From Mucilaginibacter gracilis (GTDB lineage: Bacteria; Bacteroidota; Bacteroidia; Sphingobacteriales; Sphingobacteriaceae), in assembly GCF_003633615.1 (NCBI RefSeq), contig NZ_RBKU01000001.1, forward strand, positions 4,340,001 to 4,404,000: DNA of 64,000 nt, read 5' to 3'. The position numbers and the translations under genes were made by a program. Position 1 is the first letter of the stretch, and each line of letters begins with the position of its first letter. This document shows, in pieces, positions 59,127 to 64,000 of this stretch. The notes under the pieces are model-generated. The model did not search any database and was not told the DNA's origin. It worked only from the letters and a program-made list of their open reading frames with translations.

Positions 59127-61737
59127 TTGGCAAATACCGCAATAAAAGAAACACCGTTAATGCAACAGTACAATGCCATAAAGGCAAAGCACCCCGGTGC
59201 GCTGTTACTGTTTCGCGTTGGCGATTTTTACGAAACTTTTGGCGAAGACGCCGTTAAGGCATCGGGCATATTGGGTATAGTGCTTACCAAAAGGGCCAAT
59301 GGCGCGGCCACGCATATAGAACTTGCAGGCTTTCCGCACCACTCGTTAGATACTTATTTGCCTAAACTGGTTAGGGCAGGCCAGCGCGTGGCTATATGCG
59401 ACCAGCTTGAGGACCCCAAAACCACCAAGAGCATTGTAAAGCGCGGCGTTACCGAATTGGTTACACCCGGCGTTGCCTACGGCGATAACATCGTTCAGCA
59501 AAAGAGCAATAATTACCTGGCATCGTTATATTTCGAAAAAAAACAGCATCGGCATTGCTTTGCTTGATATATCAACCGGCGAGTTTTTAACCGCCCAGGG
59601 CAATAGCGATTATATTGATAAACTACTGCAAGGCTTCAGCCCCAGCGAAATTATATTCCCGAAAAGCAGGAACGCCATTTTTAAAGAAACCTTTGGCGAC
59701 CGCTTTTATACTTACGCCCTGGATGAATGGGCCTATACCGGCGATTATGCCGTAGAAACGCTGCTCAAACACTTCGAGGTAAAATCGCTAAAAGGTTTTG
59801 GTATCGAAAAACTCAATTTGGGTATTGTGGCGGCAGGCGTGGCACTGCATTATTTAAACGAAACCGAGCATAAAAATTTACAGCACATATCGGCCATTAG
59901 CCGGATAGAGGAGGAGCGGTATTTATGGCTCGATAGGTTTAGCATCCGCAACCTGGAGTTAATTGGCTCGCATAACGACAATGCTGTTACCTTGGTTGAT
60001 GTGCTCGATCATACCTGTTCGCCTATGGGTGCGCGCATGCTGCGCCGCTGGATAGTGATGCCTTTAAAAGAGCGCAAGCCCATTGAAGACAGGCTGAATG
60101 TGGTTGAATACCTGATAGCGCAGGAGGGGCAGCGCGAAGAATTGAAACAGCAGATACGCCACATTGGCGATTTGGAACGTTTAATATCTAAAATAGGTTT
60201 ACAAAAGGCTAACCCGCGCGAGGTTGTGCAGCTAAAAAAAGCGCTCATAGCCATTGATTTGATGAAGGGCCTTTGCAGCACGAGCGAAAGCCTGGCACTA
60301 AAAACCATTGGCGAACAACTTAACCCCTGCGCGCTCATCCGCGATAAAATTGAAAAGGAACTGCAAAGCGACCCGCCTGTAATGATTGTAAAGGGCAGCG
60401 TAATTGCCGATGGCATTAACGAGGAGTTAGACAGGCTGCGGAAAATAGCCTTCGGTGGCAAAGGCTATTTGCTGGAGATACAAAAGCGCGAGGCCGAAAT
60501 TACGCGCATACCATCACTCAAAGTGGCCTTTAACAATGTATTTGGTTATTACCTGGAGGTGAGTAATGCCCACAAGGATAAGGTGCCAACCGAGTGGATA
60601 CGCAAGCAAACCCTGGTTAACGCTGAGCGTTATATTACCCCCGAACTAAAGGAATACGAAGAGCAGATATTAGGTGCCGAAGAAAAGATATTAGCCCTGG
60701 AAACCCGTTTATATAACGAATTGCTATACCAGCTTACCGAATATATTAAACCCATACAGCTTAATGCTCATTTGGTTGCTCAAATGGATGTATTGCTCAA
60801 CTTTGCCACCATAGCCATTAAAAACTATTACGTTAAGCCGCAAATTAACATGGGCAGCGTAATTGATATTAAGGGCGGCCGCCACCCGGTTATTGAAAAG
60901 AATTTGCCTTTAGGCGAAGAATATATCACCAATGATGTTTTCCTGGATTCCGATTCGCAGCAAATCATCATTATTACCGGGCCCAATATGGCCGGTAAAT
61001 CTGCCATATTAAGGCAAACCGGTTTAATAGTGCTCATGGCGCAAATGGGTTGTTTTGTACCCGCCAAAAGTGCCGAAATTGGTTTGGTTGATAAAATATT
61101 TACCAGGGTAGGAGCATCGGATAATTTATCATCGGGCGAATCTACCTTTATGGTTGAGATGAACGAGACGGCCAGTATTTTAAATAACCTGAGCGACCGC
61201 AGCCTGATATTGCTTGACGAAATTGGCCGGGGCACATCCACTTACGATGGTATATCAATAGCCTGGGCCATTGCCGAATATTTGCATAACCACCCTTCGG
61301 CAAAAGCTAAAACTTTGTTTGCCACCCACTACCACGAGTTAAATGAACTCACCAATATGTTTAACCGCATTAAAAACTACAACGTAACGGTTAAAGAGGT
61401 TGGGCATAAAATTATATTTTTACGCAAACTGGTTCCCGGCGGCAGCGAACATAGTTTTGGTATCCATGTAGCCAAGCTGGCCGGTATGCCACCCAAAGTA
61501 TTGAGCCGCGCCAACGAGATACTCAAAAAGCTCGAAGCCGAACGTACAGGCGGCGAAAGCATTAAAGAGAGCATTAAAAAAGTGCAAAAACAAGCCGTAC
61601 AAATGCAAATGTTCAGCATTGACGACCCCGTTTTGATAAAAATACGCGATATGCTCAATAACTTGGAAGTAAATACCCTAACCCCCATAGAAGCCCTGAT
61701 GAAACTGGACGAGATACAAAGGGTGATAAAAAGTTAA
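59127..61737 (+). pseudogene. mutS: DNA mismatch repair protein MutS, frame broken in an A8 tract
   Basis: The N-terminal part (TTG start 59127, 136 codons to the tract) has MutS features LLFRVGDFYETFGEDAV (mismatch-binding FxE) and ends YFEKKQHR before stopping at 59567. The rest, in the +1 frame through to 61737, continues NSIGIALLDISTGEFLTAQG and carries the Walker A GPNMAGKSAILRQ, SSGESTFMVEM and Walker B LLDEIGRGTSTYDG. With seven A residues the frame would be whole (about 869 residues, normal for MutS); there are eight at 59536-59543. The cause may be a mutation, phase variation, transcriptional slippage or a homopolymer error. If real and not rescued, the strain would be a mutator. The ATG at 59160 is the alternative start. 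Confidence 0.85.
59536..59543 (+). repeat. A8 homopolymer at the mutS frame break
   Basis: Eight A residues between TTCG and CAGC. Removing one A joins the two parts of mutS in frame (GAA AAA AAC AGC). Confidence 0.9.
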
Positions 61738-61999
61738 AAAATATTCGAAAAGCACTAAGTATCAGGTTTTGCCGTATTAAACTAATGTTGAGTTAATAGT
61801 ACTAAGTATTGAATCAAAAGTTAGATTATTCTTTTTTTGACTTAGAACTTAAGACTTGGTGGCTAAAGACTATCCGTCATTGCACTATTAAAATAGCACT
61901 AAATTGTTTGATAAAGGCTTGTCAACACTCCCTGTCAAAACGCCACGCAAATTAAGCAATAGTCCTCAAACTTAATTTACTACGGCTTGTTGTGACTGA
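61738..61999. other. 262-bp AT-rich gap before topoisomerase IB
   Basis: No gene or clear hairpin. AT-rich, with the repeated words ACTAAGTATTGAAT / ACTAAGTATCAGG at 61755 and 61800. It probably contains the promoter of the topoisomerase gene. Confidence 0.45.
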
Positions 62000-63085
62000 A
62001 TGAACCGTTTGCAAAAAAAGTTAGAGAAGATAGGGCGCGACCCCAAAATAACCGCACGGGCTGTAGGCTTGCGCTACGTGAGCGATTCGGTAGCGGGGTA
62101 TACGCGTAAGGTTACTAAAAGCGGCTTCGCCTTTTACGATGCCGACGGCAAGCCGGTTAAAGATAAAGAGTTGCAGCAACGGTTTAAAAGTTTGGTAATT
62201 CCGCCTGCCTATACTCATGTTTGGATATCGCCTTATGCCAATGGCCATTTGCAGTTTACGGGCGTAGATGCAGCGGGCCGCAAGCAATACCGTTACCACC
62301 CGGAGTGGAACGCTATACGTAACCATTCAAAATTTCATCGTATGCAACTGTTTGCCAGCTTTTTGCCCGCTATAAGGCAACAGGTTGCCAAAGACCTGGC
62401 ACGGCACGGCATGGCTTACCAAAAGGTTTTGGCTCTGGTGGTAAAGTTAATGGAGCTAACCAGTATAAGGGTTGGTAACGATTCGTATAAAAAACTCTAT
62501 GGCTCGTTCGGGTTAACAACTTTGCAAAACAGGCACGTTAAAATTAACGGTGACGATATGAGCTTTGAGTTTCGCGGAAAGAAGGGGGTTTATCAAAAGA
62601 TAGCTTTGCATAGTAAAAAGCTTGCAAAGCTGGTAAAGCAGTGCCGCGATATCCCCGGTAAGGAGCTGTTTCAATATTACGATCACGATGGCAAGCATTG
62701 CACTATCGGCTCCGGCGATGTGAACAACTATTTAAAGGAAGCAACTGGCGAAGATTTTACCGCCAAAGATTTTAGAACCTGGGCCGGTAGTGTAAGCGCG
62801 CTATATGCTTTTAAAACCGCAGGAGGGTTTGAAACCGCTACCGAATGCAAAAAGAAGATAGTAAACGTGCTTGATGAGGTAGCCCTAAATCTGGGTAATA
62901 CACGCACAGTTTGTAAAAAATACTACGTACACCCGGCAGTAATTAAAAGTTATGAAGATGGCACGATAGATAAGTACGTAGCTAAACTTGACGAAAAAGA
63001 CCAGGCCGATGCTAACGAACTAAACCTGGCCGAAAAAATATTACTCCAACTTTTAGAAAGCGAAAACATGGCTAAAGCCGGATGA
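62000..63085 (+). CDS. DNA topoisomerase IB (poxvirus-like)
   Basis: A 361-residue enzyme that relaxes supercoils by a 3'-phosphotyrosyl intermediate. It has the beta N-terminal domain (LVIPPAYTHVWISPYANGHLQ; YRYHPEWNAIRNHSKFHRM) and the catalytic domain with LTSIRVGNDSYKK, FEFRGKKGVYQKI, DFRTWAGSVSALY and the Tyr nucleophile near the end in VCKKYYVHP. Length and order match bacterial TopIB. It is single, 262 bp after mutS. Confidence 0.92.
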   Translation: MNRLQKKLEKIGRDPKITARAVGLRYVSDSVAGYTRKVTKSGFAFYDADGKPVKDKELQQRFKSLVIPPAYTHVWISPYANGHLQFTGVDAAGRKQYRYHPEWNAIRNHSKFHRMQLFASFLPAIRQQVAKDLARHGMAYQKVLALVVKLMELTSIRVGNDSYKKLYGSFGLTTLQNRHVKINGDDMSFEFRGKKGVYQKIALHSKKLAKLVKQCRDIPGKELFQYYDHDGKHCTIGSGDVNNYLKEATGEDFTAKDFRTWAGSVSALYAFKTAGGFETATECKKKIVNVLDEVALNLGNTRTVCKKYYVHPAVIKSYEDGTIDKYVAKLDEKDQADANELNLAEKILLQLLESENMAKAG

Positions 63086-63236
63086 TTTTAAAATGGGCAC
63101 AATTGTGAAAATACAAATCGGTTTTTAAAATACAATTCAATACAAACTGCTGGTTTAGCCGGCATTTTTTGTTTGGCTTTTAAATTTTACCTTTACAAGT
63201 AACCTAAAGCATAACCGGTATTCCTTTATAACATTC

Positions 63237-64000
63237 ATGAACAGCCTAACCCCAACACCATCAGCCGAAGCCATAGGGCACCGCCTAAAATCTATCATCG
63301 GTGGCTCAATAGGTAACCTGGTTGAGTGGTACGATTGGTATGTTTATTCGGCGTTCTCGCTGTACTTTGCAGGCTCATTTTTCCCGAAAGGCAGCGAAAC
63401 CGCGCAATTGTTAGATACGGCTGGCGTTTTTGCGCTTGGCTTTTTAATGCGTCCCATTGGCGGCTGGATAATGGGTGTTTATGCCGATAAAAAAGGGCGT
63501 AAAGCTGCGCTTACTTTATCTGTTTTATTAATGAGTGCCGGGTCGTTGGTTATAGCTTTGGTACCGGGGTATAAGCAAATAGGCATTGCAGCACCAATTA
63601 TACTTGTGCTTGCGCGGATATTACAGGGCCTGAGCGTGGGCGGCGAATATGGTACAAGCGCAACTTACCTTAGCGAAATGGCCACCAAAAAGCATCGCGG
63701 CTTTTATTCAAGTTTCCAATATGTTACCTTAATTATGGGGCAACTGCTGGCCCTGGGAGTACTGGTTTTATTGCAGCAATATTTTTTAACACAACAGCAA
63801 TTGCATAGTTGGGGTTGGCGCATTCCGTTTGGTATTGGTGCGGTTTTAGCAGTGTCGGCAATGTATTTACGCCGCAGTTTAATGGAGACGGAATCCTTTA
63901 GCAAGGAGCGCGATACCAAACAAAACCGAGGAACATTAAAGGCTCTTTTTGAACATCCCAAAGCAGTGGCACTGGTTATTTGTTTAACAATGGGCGGCAC
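63237..64000 (+). CDS. MFS transporter, metabolite:H+ symporter type (partial)
   Basis: The first 254 codons of a transporter that runs past the window end. It begins MNSLTPTPSAEAIG, with helices and the MHS-type motifs GGSIGNLVEWYDWYVYSAFS near 23, FLMRPIGGWIMGVYADKKGRK near 70 (loop 2-3 signature) and ILQGLSVGGEYGTSATYL near 125. Relatives carry alpha-ketoglutarate, proline/betaine or dicarboxylates. About 150 bp precede it, suitable for a promoter. Confidence 0.85.
   Translation, partial: MNSLTPTPSAEAIGHRLKSIIGGSIGNLVEWYDWYVYSAFSLYFAGSFFPKGSETAQLLDTAGVFALGFLMRPIGGWIMGVYADKKGRKAALTLSVLLMSAGSLVIALVPGYKQIGIAAPIILVLARILQGLSVGGEYGTSATYLSEMATKKHRGFYSSFQYVTLIMGQLLALGVLVLLQQYFLTQQQLHSWGWRIPFGIGAVLAVSAMYLRRSLMETESFSKERDTKQNRGTLKALFEHPKAVALVICLTMGG

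Overview
The window looks like a chromosomal segment of a Bacteroidota bacterium, most likely a Sphingobacteriaceae member close to Mucilaginibacter or Pedobacter. Supporting signs are the TonB-dependent receptor with an N-terminal CarboxypepD_reg-like domain, TAnnTTTG-type promoter boxes, weak Shine-Dalgarno use, moderate GC with an AT-rich island, and many short palindromic repeat families between genes. This is a family-level inference from sequence character, not a species identification. I saw no rRNA, tRNA, CRISPR array or transposase gene.

Layout. 1-7.3 kb: helicase fragment, M20 amidohydrolase, TonB receptor, STAS protein, RNase Z, CYTH protein, DoxX and PAP2-like membrane proteins. 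7.7-12.7 kb: GSII-type glutamine synthetase, then a likely operon of a glutamine-synthetase-like ligase, an APH-fold kinase and a HAD-IIA phosphatase. That operon is interrupted by a GxxExxY gene sitting between 12-bp terminal inverted repeats. 12.7-17 kb: a repeat-rich accessory zone with a coiled-coil surface protein, a serine hydrolase broken by one stop codon after its signal peptide, a lipoprotein and a 49-residue membrane peptide. 17-21.4 kb: an SDR, a YjbQ protein, a purine-type permease paired with a secreted MTA/SAH nucleosidase, and an Lrp/AsnC regulator. 21.5-23.8 kb: an AT-rich three-gene cassette of unknown function between two copies of a double-hairpin repeat.

24-34.8 kb holds a complete reductive pyrimidine catabolic set on one strand: NCS1 permease, PreT/PreA dihydropyrimidine dehydrogenase, dihydropyrimidinase, beta-ureidopropionase, class III omega-aminotransferase and CoA-acylating (methyl)malonate-semialdehyde dehydrogenase. 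Together these can take uracil or thymine to ammonia, CO2 and acetyl- or propionyl-CoA. Nearly every gap between these genes carries a different dispersed repeat family.

35-44 kb: LOG protein, AMP nucleosidase, ArgE-like deacetylase and a TolC/adaptor/RND efflux operon in which repeats appear to have been taken into the coding ends. 44.6-48.3 kb: SDR, mannonate dehydratase and a GH30 glycosidase (uronate or glycan use). 48.7-50.1 kb: SDR and PgpA. 50.1-57.2 kb: a Ter stress-response locus (four TerD proteins, TelA, TerC, a phosphoribosyltransferase, a HAD hydrolase and an unknown 320-residue partner). 57.5-64 kb: luciferase-like oxidoreductase, VOC protein, mutS split by a frameshift in an A8 tract, topoisomerase IB and the start of an MFS transporter.

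Main points for a second look: the mutS A8 frameshift, the amber codon in the serine hydrolase, the three-gene AT-rich cassette, the interrupted ligase-kinase-phosphatase operon, the Ter module with an unknown partner, and repeat-derived protein termini in the RND pump.
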